From assembly GCA_024642205.1 (NCBI GenBank), contig JAHEBQ010000027.1:1-64000 (forward strand): 64,000 nucleotides of DNA, given 5' to 3'. Source of the stretch: Planctomycetaceae bacterium. Its GTDB lineage: Bacteria > Planctomycetota > Planctomycetia > Pirellulales > Pirellulaceae. Below the pieces are notes generated by a model. The model was not told the DNA's origin. It did no database searches and saw only the letters and a program-made list of their open reading frames with translations. This document shows positions 63,043 through 64,000 of the stretch, one piece after another; the stretch's first letter is position 1, and each line of letters opens with the position of its first letter. The translations under genes and the position numbers were made by a program.

Positions 63043-63081
63043 TTAACGTGTGGGGCAGATTTGGGTAGCCATTCAAATGGA

Positions 63082-64000
<919 letters not shown>

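Larger units (their letters stand above)
62505..63081. other. Gene-free region with a short coding-like fragment and repeats
   Basis: No intact gene is seen between the sulfatase remnant and katG. A plus-strand open stretch of 35 codons (62790-62897) has a helical, coding-like composition (RWLAEIEKAFAEATPVANAK) and may be another gene remnant. The region also holds the inverted repeat at 62960-63006 and the hairpin at 63015-63042. Confidence 0.4.

Overview
The window looks like a chromosomal segment of a planctomycete, probably from the Pirellula/Rhodopirellula side of the phylum. The clues are a Pirellula/Verrucomicrobium-type haem-binding domain (TIGR02603-like) in the protein at 6420-7352, many secreted beta-propeller and parallel beta-helix proteins, Tat-exported Gfo/Idh/MocA and formylglycine-generating-enzyme-like proteins, remains of an arylsulfatase, and a glycine/arginine-rich surface protein. 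No rRNA, tRNA, CRISPR array, IS element or phage gene was recognised. Taxonomy and functions are inferred from motifs and family knowledge; no search was run.

Layout. 1-7352 (mostly +): a nucleotidyltransferase and ABC exporter pair, then Hsp20 and a CBS-domain protein on the minus strand, then a membrane-anchored sugar-dehydrogenase-like propeller translationally coupled to a dihaem cytochrome c. 7381-20774: a secreted parallel beta-helix protein, an Asp/Asn-hydroxylase-like oxygenase, a three-gene methyltransferase / glycosyltransferase / ATP-grasp cluster, an NHL propeller, a small P-loop kinase, an unrecognised 322-residue protein, a Tat oxidoreductase and a sulfatase-modifying-factor-like protein.

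20961-36024 (minus): one tightly packed ten-gene operon, with most joints overlapping or within 10 nt. In transcription order it encodes two beta-propellers, a 68-residue cysteine-rich Tat protein, a Tat 4Fe-4S ferredoxin, a NapH-like membrane polyferredoxin, a third propeller, a NuoE-NuoF fusion, a [2Fe-2S]/FAD oxidoreductase, pyruvate:ferredoxin oxidoreductase and a dihydroorotate-dehydrogenase-like protein. It appears to join cytoplasmic pyruvate/ferredoxin/NAD(H) chemistry to a membrane and periplasmic Fe-S chain, and is one of the two best candidates here for an undescribed system.

36251-43608 (minus): a DUF202 protein and a sulfide-oxidation operon: an ArsR regulator with a palindromic operator over a candidate promoter, a CstB-like persulfide dioxygenase-rhodanese, TauE, SulP, a DUF1641 protein and a type II sulfide:quinone oxidoreductase with both catalytic cysteines. 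43858-52831 (minus): an MscS channel, an HdeD-like protein and a complete DevBCA/TolC-type exporter whose ATPase carries a C-terminal cyclic-nucleotide-binding domain.

53033-59255 (plus): a five-gene unit of ketoacyl synthase III, an SDR-metallo-beta-lactamase fusion, ATP-grasp, a GNAT-like acyltransferase and a Rieske oxygenase. The first four genes overlap. It looks like a small biosynthetic cluster for an acyl-derived metabolite and is the second main candidate. 59614-64000 (minus): a repetitive secreted protein, a SnoaL/DUF4440 protein, a decayed arylsulfatase 3' end, a REP-like inverted repeat and the 3' part of katG running off the window.
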